Source: Heterotrichella gracilis (Eukaryota > Sar > Xanthophyceae > Tribonematales > Xanthonemataceae). From it: 64,000 nt of DNA. A model generated the notes under the pieces. It saw only the letters and a list, made by a program, of their open reading frames with translations. It ran no database searches and was not told the DNA's origin. The number at the start of each line of letters is the position of its first letter. Positions within the stretch are counted from its first letter, which is position 1. The translations under genes were made by a program, and so were the position numbers. Positions 1 through 11,195 of the stretch are shown here, one piece after another. The stretch spans positions 147,412 to 211,411 of the forward strand of contig JAULBX010027827.1 in assembly GCA_032358255.1 (NCBI GenBank), read 5' to 3'.

Positions 1-56
1 GCACAATGGGGTTGGCGTGCAATGCTACCAATGCAAGGTGAAGGATCGGGTTGTAC

Positions 57-524
57 CTGTGTTGAGTGAAATCGAATTCCCGACTCCAGCAGCACAAACA
101 CCTTCTCCCCATCATCGCCACTGCGCGCCAGCTTCAGCATGTACGTCTGCGGGGTGGGGTGGCAACAGATGGTTCATTGAAAGGAACAAGCAGCCACATA
201 GTCATACCGTAGTTTGTGTCTCAATAGTGCATCCTAGCCTGCGCCTGGTTCTTGGGCATGGGTTGAACCCATAGCCCTGGCAACCCGTGCCCTCAACCCA
301 TGCATGATCGTTTTCATGATGAACACCGTTAGTTGCGTAGGCCTCGACCCATAACGCAGACAATATGTTGAGGTTTTCCATGCCTCTGTTTTTTGCATAC
401 GTGTTGACATCCATACCTTAGGGTTGAGGTCGTAAATGTTGGCCAAGCGCATGCCAATCACCCTCTTTTGCAGGCAAGCCACCTCGGAACAAACATCGGC
501 AGAAGTGAAGCGCTGCTTCACCAT
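57..524 (-). CDS. NEMF: NEMF/Rqc2 (NFACT-domain) ribosome quality-control factor, N-terminal part only
   Basis: The gene runs off the left edge. Exon 1 (524-417) encodes 36 residues starting MVKQRFTSADV, with the motif GMRLANIYDLNPK. Exon 2 (146-57) encodes TYMLKLAR...VLLLESGIRFHSTQ-type sequence (FVLLESGIRFHST is directly readable). These match the start of the NFACT-N domain, where family members read roughly 'RFS..D.......L.G.R..N.YD' and then 'LLESG.R.H'. Both exons are phase 0 with GT-AG borders, so the join is consistent. NEMF/Rqc2 binds the 60S subunit carrying a stalled nascent chain, recruits Ltn1/Listerin and adds C-terminal tails. It is cytosolic. Only about 66 of roughly 1000 residues are visible, so downstream domains cannot be judged. 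The start codon is followed by G, a good context. Confidence 0.82.
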
Positions 525-1094
525 TTTGGCAGCGGTTTGGTATTACGAAACCACTTTACGGTTGTGTATCCTGCCTACAGGTAGGCCACGATAAACTTCT
601 GTGGCATGGACCTGTCGACCCACTTCCTAGTCAGCCCAGCAGCAAAAGACAGCCATTACCGACTGGCATGCCAAAACACCCAATGTAGCAGACGGTTTAC
701 GTCTAGTATAACAACAAAGAACGGAAAACAAAAGTATCATATGCATGCATTGGCCAATGCATTGGCAAAGACGTCCCCGTTCCAATTATTTGCATTCTCC
801 ACTTTCCTACTCCCACTTAGCCGCCAGCATTCGATTAGCATGCAGCCTAATTTGGGAACTACACAGTTGCAGAGCACCTGTTGGCAAGGTACAACGCAGA
901 CTCCTCCATTCATTGCTGCCCACTTTTGTAGTAGTGCCCAGTTGCGTTTCTTGGAGCCGTTGGATTGGCAGCACCCCACTTGAACACCAACACCAATATC
1001 ACAGTGTATTATCATCGTTCTATACGGTTTCTCTTGTAGTGAGATACACTGAAAGCTTGATCCACGCCAACTGCAACCCCCAAACACAGCAACC
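525..1094. promoter_or_regulatory. Divergent intergenic region between NEMF and eIF3L
   Basis: 570 bases separate the two start codons, so promoters and 5' leaders of both genes must lie here. The sequence contains a short palindromic duplication (TGCATTGGCCAATGCATTGG, around 746-766) with CCAAT and ATTGG cores on both strands. This could be a CCAAT-box type element serving both directions, but that is inference. No TATA box in a convincing position was seen and no coding potential was recognised. Confidence 0.4.
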
Positions 1095-4000
1095 ATGGAG
1101 TATGAAGAGTTCGACGTGAGTGAGACATCACATCTCATCGTCAGCAGTTGAATACGTATCCTGCTGCGCCCCATCCCGTGTGATAAGAAGCAGGAGATAC
1201 CACGGCATTGCTCATCCCAAGCACCTTTCAACCGATGCGTGCAGACCATCTTGTGCATCTTGCATCTTGCATCCCACAATGCATGCACCTCAGAATTGGG
1301 ATATGCATGACCGTGATGCCCCCATCCATCCCTGCAGGAGGCCTATGGCGTCCCCGACATGGTCAAGCAGTTCGTGGTCTACTTCTACAGGCATATCAGG
1401 TAACCCATCGCCCACACCTCACTGTACCAGTGACTTACAAGGCTTGTCCTTGCACCACTCACTGCACCATCACAGCTATTGGGCTCAGCTGAGCTCTTAG
1501 ACTGTTTTCTGAACCCACTAGTCAGCCTCAGACCCACCACCCACTGGTCAGCCCTGTACTTACCGGCAGCCCCTCAAACAGCAGCGGGGGATTTCATTAC
1601 CAGGATCCATACTTGTCCCTCTGCATCTTGTCAGATGCAGCACGCAGTTAAACACCACCAGCTACAGGTTGTATCCACTAGACAGCTTAGAACACTGAAC
1701 AACCTCAGTGCACCAATACCAAAAACACCAATCCACTGGAATAGCCTCCCGTCCACCGCCCACACGGCATCAAGAGGAACCTCTGCGAGGGGTCACTGTG
1801 CACCGTCTCCTCCCCCACCTTCTGCACAACCACTCACCGTCAGCTACTGGTGAACCCACTAGACAGCCTGAACCTCAGTGCACAGCCACTTGTCACCAAT
1901 CAACCCGTGCTCCTTTTGGTGCCTCTACACCAAACCCACTGACGGGGCCATCTGCTGCGCAGGGAGCGCAACATCCGTGAGATCCACTCTATGTTCACGG
2001 TGTCATTCTCCACCCTGAGCGAGCGATTCTTCAAGGATGTGCCATGGCCCCAGGTGCAGGAGATCGCTGAGCTGGCAGATAACGACCACGTGTTCTGCCT
2101 GCTGTACAAGGTGCGGCGCCTAGTTAGGGTTTAGGGTTTCAGCACCGGCAAGCACGTAGTTAGGGTTTAGGGTTATAGCACGTGTACTTCTGAGCTGACA
2201 ACGATGACGTGTTCTGTATGCTGTATAAGGTGCGGCGCCCAGGTGGCAAACACCCTAGTCAGGGTTTAGGGTTTAGGGTTTTAGCATGTATACTTCTGCT
2301 GAGCTGGTAGACAACGGCCACGTGTTCTGCCTGCTGGCTGTACAAAGTATAGTAGCGGGTGGGGTTTAACAGTTTGAGATAGCAGCCCTGGTTGCTTTGG
2401 TATCAAGAATAGCCGGTGCGATGGCGCAATCAAAATGCTGCATGATTATCTTATTTATCCTCGCCACTCTACACCTCCACGCCTTTACATCTCATTGTCG
2501 CATCCGCACACTTCCTATGGCCTGCCACCACCCACCCGCCCGCCCACCCGCCCTGCAGGAGATGTACTTCCGCCACCTGTTTGCCATCAAGGGCCACAAG
2601 CCCTCACTGGACCAGCGCTGCGCAGCATGGGACAACTACGCACAGCTGTTTGGCGTGATCCTGCACGGGAACGTCAACATGCAGGTACACCCGTAGATAA
2701 TGTTCATTTTGGGATGGGTATTGCCAGGACAGAGCTGAGCAGCACAAAGGCTTGTGCACGGCTGAATGTGAACCTGGCTATGCATCTTTATGTACATAAA
2801 TTCATATCTTGTTGCGATCTCTCTCGCCAAAGCCCTTAGTGGCGGTGGGTGCAGGTTACGCTATTGGCGGTGGCCATGGTTTGTATCTCTTTCCTTTGTG
2901 GTACTCAGTCACTCACCACACCGTGCAGCTTCCGCTGGCTGTGGGGCTTGGTGGGCGAGTTTGTGTACCAGTTCCAGTCCTTCTGCAAGTATTTAAATAA
3001 CTAACTGATTCATTTCACCGCGCAGCTCCCGCACAGCTGGCTGTGGGACATGGTGGACGAGTTTGTGTACCAGTTCCAGTCCTTCTGCCAGTACAAGGGC
3101 AAGCTGGGCCAGATGCAGGCGGAGGAGGTGGACACCCTGCGCAACCTGGACGGGGTGTGGAACGTGCTTGCGGTGCTCAACTACCTGCAGGCAATGGTGG
3201 ACAAGTCGGGCATTCTGGCGGAGCTGTCCAACGAAGGTGGGGTATTTGGCAGGGAGGGTGCGCTTTGTGGGGGGTATAGGGGAGGAGGGATGGAGTGGGG
3301 TGCGGGGGGCGAAACGGATAATTGCACAGTGTGGGAAAGTTCTGTGGCAGCGGTGGGCATGTTGGGCGTGGGAACCCTAAGTTGGGGTTTTGAGTGCCAT
3401 GTGGACTGCAGTAACCTCACCTGATTGTTGCACGGTGGTTGGCATCAGAGCCGGTCTCAATAGACTCATTTGTAGGTACATATGCATGTGGGTGAAGTGT
3501 GCATTTCATGCTACATTAAATTAAATTGTCATGTGCATACAAAATTGCTGCGGCATTCACGCCATGTCTGGCAAGGATGGCTTCACGGTGGGGGCATCCT
3601 CTTGATGACATACGTTGAAACACAGCCATCGGGTTGGCTCAGTAAGCAGTCGGTGCGGTAGGAGTAACCTGTTACTGCATTCAAGGACCAATGTTTACAA
3701 CATCACATCGGTGTGTGGCCTGCTAACGCGCCCTCCATTGCCCCCCCTGTGCAGACAGCCAGAAGCGCCTGTTTGAGACGGAGGGCTACGACCCCAAGGA
3801 GAGCAACGTGCTGCGCATGCTGGGCTACTTCTCGCTCATGGGGCTGCTGCGCGTGCACACAGTGATCGGGGACTACTACGGGGCGCTCAAGGCGGTGTAC
3901 CCCGCATCGGTGTTCCAGACCAAGAACCTGTTCGCAACCAAGCAGCCAGGTGCGCAGGGGGTTTAGGGCTTAGGGTTTAGGGTTTGTGGGCCAGGCAACT

Positions 4001-6548
4001 ACTACGGGGCTCGAGGCGGTGTACCCCGCATCAGTGTTCCAGGCGAAGAACCTGTTTGCAACCATGCAGCCAGGTGAGCAGCCTGAAACAGCATGCGCAA
4101 ACAACTGATATGGGGAGTGCTGGTGGATCACGTGCCACACAACTGTTGAAACGGGAACTGTTCCAATGCGTACCCTCTGCTTGCACCCACTGTGCTTCCC
4201 TAGAATGTTCTGCTTCCCCTTGCTCCTCCTCATCATCCCCCATTCCCCCGCAGGCTGCAACATCACGCTCCACTACTACACCGGCTTCTGCTACCTCATG
4301 ATGAACCGATACGTGGATGCAGCAAGGACGTTCAACAACATCCTGTCGTGGATCGCACGGTGGGTGGTGGGCAGGGGCCAAAGCATGTGTTGGCTATTGT
4401 TTTTAACACGCCATGTGTGTACTGCGGTACTCTTTGGCGTCCATGACCTGGTCTGGATGCCTTTTCAAGTGTTGTCACACAGTGGCGCATCCTGACATAT
4501 TTGCATTCTGGGCCGTTTGTAGCCCACTCATTGCCATGGGCACCCAGCGTCATCAATTATATAACATCCCCTTAAAGCGTGGAGTGGACCCTTGAAGCAA
4601 TTATAGCCTTTAAAATTGGCACCACTGTCCATTTCACCCTTGTTCCCTTGCACTCTCAGGACGCGGCACGTGCTCTCCCAGCACGTCCACTTTGACGAGT
4701 TTTTGAAGAAGAACGAGCAGATCTACGCGCTGCTTGCGCTGGTGGTGGCCTTCTGCCCACCCGCCACCAAGGTGCTGGAGGAGACGGTGGCAAACCAGCT
4801 CAGGGAAAAGTGAGTTCGCGGGGCGGAGGGTGGGTGTGCGGGTGTGGGTGCTGCGGGTGGTTCGTTTGGGTGTGGGTGGCTGGGTGAGGCGGTGTTACCG
4901 TTGAAGGGTTTTGTTCGAGGGAGAAGTGGGGATGTGGGTGGGGGTCTGGGGGGAAATGCTTACCTGGTTTAAATTCAGTAACGCAGCAGTGCACGTGTAA
5001 GTTGGACAAATGCTTGTGTAAATGAACATCACACACGCAAAAATGCCTGCTCCTCAAAACCCTCACCCAAAACCCCAGCACAAAACCCCAATTTTGCAAA
5101 ACTTACAACCCTTCACTTAAAATTGGTATTTTAATTTAGCCAGTGAAGGGCTATTAATTTTATTCTATCTGCTATTTTGAACCCCAAAATCCTGCCGCAG
5201 GTACCAGGAGAAGATGCAGCGCATGGCTGGCCGCATGGAGGAGCCTGTGTTCCAGGAGCTGTTTGACTATGGCTGCCCCAGGTTCATCACCACCGCACCC
5301 CCCAACTTTGACGCGCTGCAGCTGAACACCAACCGTGAGGCCTACCGCACGCAGCTGCGCATGCTGCTGGCCGCGGTGGCTGAGCAGAAGCACGTGCCCG
5401 TCATCAGGCAGTTCCTCAAGCTCTACTCGGTGCGTGGGGACGGGTGCCTAGCCGGCGAGTGGCTCTCAGGGGCCCAGTTGGCCAAGAATAACTATCAAGG
5501 ATTGTACTATAGATATTCTTGCATTCTTGCTATTACATGTATTACATTTGAAGGGTAGTTTTCCTGTTGGAACATGTACAGAGCTGCTTATTCAACGAAA
5601 TAGTAAAGTCAGCGATCTTGTCAATGTGGTAATGAAGGGGTATTCGTTGTGCATATTCCAACCTGCCTCACCTCCCCTCCCCCCTCCTCCAGAGCATCCC
5701 GCTGTCCAAGCTGGCCAACCTGATGGAGGTGGATGAGTCAACCCTGCGCGCCCAGCTGCTGGTCCTCAAGAAGCACACGGTGCTCAAGACATACATGGGC
5801 GAGGGAGACCTCACGCAGGGACAGGTGCAGCCCACGGGCGACGTGCAGTTCTACATCGACGTGGACCCCACCAGCGGGGACGAGATGGTGCATGTGGGCG
5901 AGGCGGCGCCGCCCAAGCGGAGAGGTGGGTGGTGGTGGTGATGGTGTGTGCGTTGAGTAGTGGCCAGGGGAGAGGTTAGGAGGTTGCCTGTGTGAGGAAG
6001 CGGCCCAGCTCAAGTAGGGTGTTGGTGGTGAGTTGAGTGGGCAAGGAGGTAGTGTGTTGTGGGTCGGATTCGGGTGGGGGAAGGAGGTAGGGATGAGGTG
6101 GTGCATGTGGGCGATGTGGTGGCGGCTGCGCCAAAGCTGAGAGGTGTGTGTGGTGGTGGTTGGTTTGAGGTTATGGGGCTTGCATGTTTGGTGGGGCAGC
6201 TCCAATCAAGGAGAAGGGTGGAAGAGCAGATTGGATATGAGAGGGGATGCAGTTGTCGATGATAAACAAGGCTTGCACAGCCTTGAGCCAGACCACTGAG
6301 ATCGAGGTACAGGCCTGCATGAGCATGGGGTTTACATCAGGAGGACGCATGCAGCAGCAATGCACCGAGCGCATAAGGAAATAGCCTGTAGCCTTGCCTG
6401 GCATGCCCACGCCTGATCCCGATCCCCCCCCCCTCCCGCAGCCGACTTCCTTGTGCGCCACATCGCCAAGATGGAGCAGATTGTGAGCGACCTGAACCAG
6501 ACGTCGGCCATCCAACAGCGCGCGGCAGGGGCGGCACCAGCCTACTAG
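1095..6548 (+). CDS. EIF3L: Eukaryotic translation initiation factor 3 subunit L
   Basis: Eleven exons: 1095-1115, 1338-1399, 1963-2110, 2559-2684, 3026-3236, 3755-3949, 4254-4359, 4660-4809, 5201-5429, 5693-5924, 6442-6548. Together they give 528 residues; animal eIF3L is about 560. All phases agree. Recognisable blocks in order are the FYRHIRERNI region, ERFFKDVPWPQ, WLWDMVDEFVYQFQSF, MLGYFSLMGLLRVH, YYTGFCYLMMNRY, LREKYQEKM and RQFLKLYS. The PCI domain follows over roughly residues 340-500, then ADFLVRHIAKME at the end. eIF3L is a PCI subunit of the eIF3 scaffold that loads mRNA on the 40S ribosome in the cytosol. The start sits in an AACCATGG context. The first exon is only 21 bases. Introns 3, 6 and 10 and the one before exon 5 contain degenerate copies of exon edges. 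Confidence 0.96.
2190..2350 (+). repeat. Two exon-3 3'-edge echoes in eIF3L intron 3
   Basis: The last ~50 bases of exon 3 plus donor (2062-2118) recur as degenerate copies at 2190-2239 and 2298-2350. The shared core is GAGCTG...GACGTGTTCTG..TGCTGTA.AAGGTGCGGCG. Each copy is preceded by a TAGTTAGGGTTTAGGG-like block. The copies are frameshifted, so they are not usable exons. The first keeps the donor GTGCGG; in the second the donor is degraded to AAAGTATAG. Confidence 0.85.
2922..2988 (+). repeat. Upstream 5'-edge echo of eIF3L exon 5
   Basis: A copy of the acceptor and first ~60 bases of exon 5 (real copy 3019-3087) lies about 97 bases upstream. It retains GTGCAG as an acceptor and an exact 33-base stretch running through GAGTTTGTGTACCAGTTCCA. 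Five bases are missing near its start, which shifts the frame, so inclusion would truncate the protein. It is a duplicated, decayed exon start. Confidence 0.85.
3993..4079 (+). repeat. Exon-6 3'-edge echo in eIF3L intron 6
   Basis: The final ~85 bases of exon 6 and its donor (3868-3955) are repeated here with roughly ten substitutions. The copy ends at CAGCCAG followed by GTGAGC, a stronger donor than the GTGCGC of the real exon. A block of TTTAGGG units (3961-3987) sits exactly between the two copies. If the downstream donor were used, extra sequence including telomere-like units would be added to the mRNA. Confidence 0.88.
6089..6160 (+). repeat. Exon-10 3'-edge echo in eIF3L intron 10
   Basis: A degenerate copy of the end of exon 10 (real 5877-5940) carries GATGAGGTGGTGCATGTGGG, then GCGGCTGCGCC, then AGAGGTGTGTG at the donor. 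The order and spacing match the real GACGAGATGGTGCATGTGGG...AGAGGTGGGTG. Confidence 0.75.
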
Positions 6549-7816
6549 GGTTTTTGCGCCAGATTTCGTGTGTGCGGGGTTATGCATTCTTGCTAAGGGT
6601 CATGCGCCAGCCTATGGGGACAGCGGCTTGCTGGGCTACCCTACCTACAATGCATCAGTGCTGGGGTGGAGCTGCGGGTATTGACCTGTGCGCAAGGTGC
6701 TGTTCTAGGGCCAGCTATGGCTGGGGTACTCCTCGGGGGGGAGGGGGAGGGGAGGGTATTGAGTTTTGGGTGCCTCTCGGTGTTTACTTGATAAACCGAC
6801 GGCGTGGAGCAGATTCTATTTTAAAGTATGCAAGGCTGTGACATTTGGCCAAACCTCGGCAGAGTTTTCCATTGGTGTGACACACTGTCGACCAGTTTCA
6901 ATCACGATAGCGCACACCACACCTCAGGTAGATATGTGCCTTTGGTTGGCAAGTCCAGTGCTTGGCCCTCCAAGGCCAATTGTGCATGGGCATTTTGAAT
7001 TTTATGTCTGTTTAACATTACACTACACTGTAGCTGGCTGCGAGCTGTAAATGTTGCCACCAGTCCTGAGCTCGTTGCACACTGGGTCTCCCAGAATGTA
7101 TCATCCTTGTTCAGTGCCGTACCAGATTTGTTATTCGTTAACGGTATAACAGTAAGTGTTACAGCAGTCTTCAGCAGCACTCTCATGCATGCAACAATGT
7201 TCCTGGGACGCACGCGACGTGGCACGTCCACTGGACGATATGATATACGGTATTAATTGGCAGGAGGCCCTCAAAAAACCCCCTTTTATACGCATCCGCA
7301 ACTGCTCAGCAGCCACTCCAAATAACAAGTCGAAATTCACAAGCTCTCAGGTATAGGATTCAATCAGCTATACGGCTACTAGCGGTGATGATCGAATACC
7401 TAACGATCCTTTATAATCATTTTATACCAACACGCGCATGCATAAATCTTAATCCTATAAATACCATAATATTAACCAGCTCAAGTTCCATTGACATGGC
7501 AACCAAATTCAAAATCTAGACCGCAAGCGCCGCACGAACGTAGTGGCTGGGCCAGAGGCACGGCAGGTTGACACGTATGCTACCGTGGCAGATGAATGCC
7601 GGGTACCTATGGGCTATGATTGAATCCCAGGCACGACGCCCATCGGCACCATGTAGTCACAGCCCTTGTGACACGGCGTGTGCCACTACAGCCTCTCAAA
7701 TGCATGACGTCCACCTGCCCGCTCAACATTTGAGTACCCTGTCTACCTCTAGCACATGAGGCCATGTCCCTACTCAATAAACCCAAAATCCTATAGCTGA
7801 CTTTACCCAATGAACA
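6549..7816. other. Convergent intergenic region between eIF3L and the headpiece gene
   Basis: It holds the 3' UTRs of both genes. A TGTAA element at 7046-7050 could serve as the eIF3L polyadenylation signal; TGTAA is the usual green-algal signal, but its use here is inference. The stretch 7380-7480 is AT-rich. No coding sequence was recognised. Confidence 0.4.
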
Positions 7817-10010
7817 CTAGAACAGGTTCGCTTTCTTCTTCAACAAGACCTGGCGCCAGGCTGGCTGCCCCCTGAACTCCTGCCTGCTCACTCCAAACAC
7901 CGTGTCAAACTCTGCGTCGTCCAGGTACTCCTCGCGGCGCGTCATGTCGATGCCGCTCTCCAGCCGCATGCCTGCAAGGGGTGGGGTGGGGTGGGTGGGT
8001 GCGACAGGGGAGGGATATGCAGCCAATCACACAAAAGCCATATTGACACCACTGCTGGAACACACGTACCTAAATGAAGTATCCAACTACCAGCCCTGCC
8101 CAACCCATGACCAGAACATGCTTAGGATATGAATTCCTTGCTGATTCTTATGATGCAGTGCCTGTGCCTAAGCGCCTGTGCAAAAATGATTTTTATGCTA
8201 GTACATGGCTGGCATGGGGGCCAACTGCCAATCTGGCTGTAACACTGAAATTATGGGCTGGTAAACTACCACCCCTCCTTGGCCCAGCACGTACGCTGCA
8301 GCTCTGCATAGAGAATGAAGTTCCTGCCCAATGAGAACTGCTTGAGCCCATGCAACAAATCAATATCCAACTAATCACCCACCTACCTACGTCCCCTGAC
8401 ATTAGACCCAGCATGCACCCTGCATAGGCGTCAAGTCCTTGATGTGAACCAACCACCCACCAGCACGTACCCTGCAGCTCTGCGTATGGGATGAAGTCCT
8501 TGCCCACCGTGAACTTGAAGTCTGTGAACACCTTGTTCTCAGCGATAAACCCGTTCTCCAGCTTGGCAGGCAGGGTGGGGCTGGCCGCCACGGGGGCGGG
8601 TGCAGGGGAGGCAGACCCATTTTCCACCTTGAACATGCCGGTCATGCGCTTGGTGATGTTCTCGGGGATGGTTTCCTTGGAGCCGTCCACCACCTGGGGG
8701 TGAGGAGGGGGCGCCTTGGTGAGGGGTGCGGGTGATGGCAGCGGTGGGGTAAGATGGGGCTGGCGCTTGGCAGCGGGGATGTGAAGGACGGGAGTGCATG
8801 GCGTGCGTGTGCCCAGTAGATGGTGTATGCATACACAAAAACATATGCATACATCGTGGAGCATAGTACTGTGATATGGGGATACAAGCTGGTTAGATGG
8901 GTGGCAGACGTGAAGCGCCCACCTCCAGGCTACACGGTAGCGCAGTGAGCGGAGGTATGCAGAGCAAAGGGTCAGCAGTGTCAAATGTAAGCCAAGGAAT
9001 GTTGTTGTTGCTTAGCCAGTTGGGTACCTCGTCAGCTGCCGGGCTGGCTGCCAGCTCAGCCTTGGCGCCAGCTGGTGCAATCTCCGCGGGCGTGACAGGC
9101 GTCGGCGTCTCAGTGGCCGCCAGGGGCTTGGGTGCCTTGACAGGCGTGCCACTGGCCTCTGCCACAGGCTCTGGCTTTGGCACAGGCTCGGGCTCGGGTG
9201 CAGGCTCTGGCGCGGGAGCTGGCACAGGCGCCTCGGCAACTGCAGTAGGTTCCACCACTGGTTCGGGCTCTGGGGCTTGTTGGACTGCGCTTTCTGGCTC
9301 GGGTGCGGCAACCTCAGGGGCAGGCTCTGCTGCCGGTGTGGGTTCTGCCTCAGGCTCAGCAGCTGACTCAGGTGCAGCTGGCTCAGGTGCCGAGACTTCA
9401 GCAGGTGCAGAGCTGGGCTCTGGCGCCGACTCAGGAGTGGCTGCCACTGCAGGTGCGTCCGCTGCTGGTGCTTCTGTTTCCGTGCTGTCCTCCTCTTGGA
9501 CCTCTACCTCCTCCTCTGCTCCCTCCACATCCTGAACAGAGAGGACAGCTGGTTGCCAGGTGTGCAAGCCATGGGGCTGACCTGACAGCTGGTGCACAAC
9601 TTGACCTGGGTTCTGGTTCCCACAGGCAGAGGTCTGGAATGTTGTAAAATAATAAGGTGGTGTGTTGTTGTGGTGGAATAGCCAAGGAACCTGAGAGGGT
9701 GGCTGGTTGGGGACCTCACTTGGAGTTTGTGAGTGAGATCGCTTGCATAACAAGTTGCTGACCCACTTGCCAGTGGCTCTCGACTTTGTGAACACAGCTG
9801 GCATTTTAATAAACTATTCTGCAGGTTACCAAACCCTACAAGCTCCCTCTCACAACCAAGTGAGGGTGTTACCAGCATTCCTGAACCAGTGCGTGAAGCA
9901 GCGCAGTGGTGAAGGAACCGCACCTGGACCTCCTCCTCTGCGGCACCGCCAGCTGCAGCCTTGTTGGCACCAGGCTGGTTCTGCTTGTTCTTCTTCTTGT
10001 TCTTCGCCAT
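7817..10010 (-). CDS. Villin-headpiece domain protein with Pro/Ala/Glu-rich linker
   Basis: Four exons: 10010-9924, 9531-9028, 8693-8471, 7971-7817. They give 322 residues in consistent phase. The N-terminus is lysine-rich (MAKNKKKNKQ). Residues about 45-190 are a low-complexity P/A/E linker, probably extended. The C-terminal ~60 residues form a villin headpiece: FIPYAELQ, then GIDMTRREEYLDD, EFDTVFGVSRQEF, PAWRQVLLKKKANLF. The family shows 'YLs..eF..vFgm...eF..lP.WKq...Kk..gLF', so the hydrophobic core, the lysine-rich actin-binding end and the terminal LF are all present. No gelsolin repeats occur upstream. The likely role is F-actin binding or anchoring in the cytoplasm; its partner is unknown. 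The protein is much shorter than villins, so it is headpiece-only. Confidence 0.88.
8288..8340 (-). repeat. Exon-3 3'-edge echo in the headpiece gene
   Basis: On the minus strand the end of exon 3 with its donor (real 8520-8465) is copied ~180 bases downstream. The core CAGCTCTGC.TA..G.ATGAAGT.CCTGCCCA (plus-strand spelling) and the donor CACGTAC are shared. The copy lies wholly inside the last intron. Confidence 0.8.
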
Positions 10011-11195
10011 ATTGAATATTGAATATCTATAGGAGGATGAAGGGCAGACGGCCTGCAATTGGCGCCAAGGGTCTCACTTGCACGCCACTGTGCCACCCCC
10101 AGCAATACATAGCCACTACGACCGCAGCATTTGCAAGCTAACTACATATGACGTGCGTGCAAAAAGCGTCGATGCAGTAGCGTCGTTCAAATGCCAACAG
10201 ATCACCATGGCCACGATGCGTTGCGATAAGGCGTGTGGAGTTTAACACTCTCAGGAAAGAGTCGACCACATACTGCTGTTATAGGCATAATATCCACTGT
10301 AAAGCAGGCTTTCTTCGGTTTAAACGCACCATCCACTTCGTTCGGTCGTGTGTGCACAAAAAACGTGACGATACAGACGTTTCAATGGGCTCAGTACCTA
10401 GTACAAGGATACCCAGCGAACACCCTCGACACACCGTCACAGGCACACCTTGTATCCAAACAGGGTGAATGCAGATACATTTGCGCAGAACATGTTCGTG
10501 CAGGATCTCATACAGTACCTTCTAAGGCAGAAGCGGCCCTAAGGCAGAAGTGGCATATCCACCGTGTGGCTCCCACCAAATTGCGTCGCGAGCCTGCTGT
10601 TTATTTAGTATGCACCCTTGGTTACAATACAGCCCAGATCGTCAGCAACGAAGGCAAGGGACAGTGGCTGGGAAATACACCGTGGTGGTGCTTGCAGCGT
10701 GGAACATGTATTGCACCGGACCGAACAGACCAGCTATCTCCCACTGGGAGTCCCAGCTGGCCGCCGTGACCTTAATCCCCTTAGGGTTTATGAGTTGCTG
10801 TCAAAACCCTCTGCTAGGGTTTGGGTCAGGAGCCTCCTGGCAATAGCTGGCTTCCCACAGGCCAGCTGTTTTGACCTGCACTGCTAAACCAACAACAGGT
10901 CTCAGGCCCACTTTGCTCAATTCTGAGACCTGCACAGTACTATACAGTGCACAACCTAGCATGATCACTTGATGCCTCTATGAAAAATAAAGTACGGCAA
11001 AGTCTAACTGTTGGCGTTGGCTTTACTTGCGTGTCTGAATGGCCTAAACTCGCAATCACCGTACGCACCAGCGCCAAAGTGCAAACCCAGCTGCGGAATA
11101 GACACTACCAGTCCATGTCTCAAGCGACATACCCTACCCACTGTCCCCACCCTCACATAAACCCTACAACCCCTTCTCCCTCCCCCTCGCCCCCT
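10011..11195. promoter_or_regulatory. Upstream region of the headpiece gene and 3' flank of GPC1
   Basis: About 1.2 kb without a recognised gene. The side nearest 10011 must hold the headpiece promoter and leader; an AT-rich patch (AATATTGAATATTGAATATC) lies directly upstream of its start. The rest is unique-looking sequence with isolated TAGGGTTT motifs (10784, 10815). I see nothing else in it. Confidence 0.35.

Noticed and set aside
2922-2988. Alternative, mutually exclusive copy of eIF3L exon 5
   Set aside because: A five-base deletion shifts the frame and leads to an early stop, so it is a relic rather than a functional alternative exon.
8193-8984. 263-codon open frame on the minus strand treated as one exon
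   Set aside because: Only 8693-8471 within it carries family sequence; the rest is intron, including an exon echo.
8897-9535. 212-codon open frame on the plus strand, G/S/A-rich
   Set aside because: It is the antisense shadow of the Pro/Ala/Glu repeat in the headpiece gene; low complexity explains the openness.
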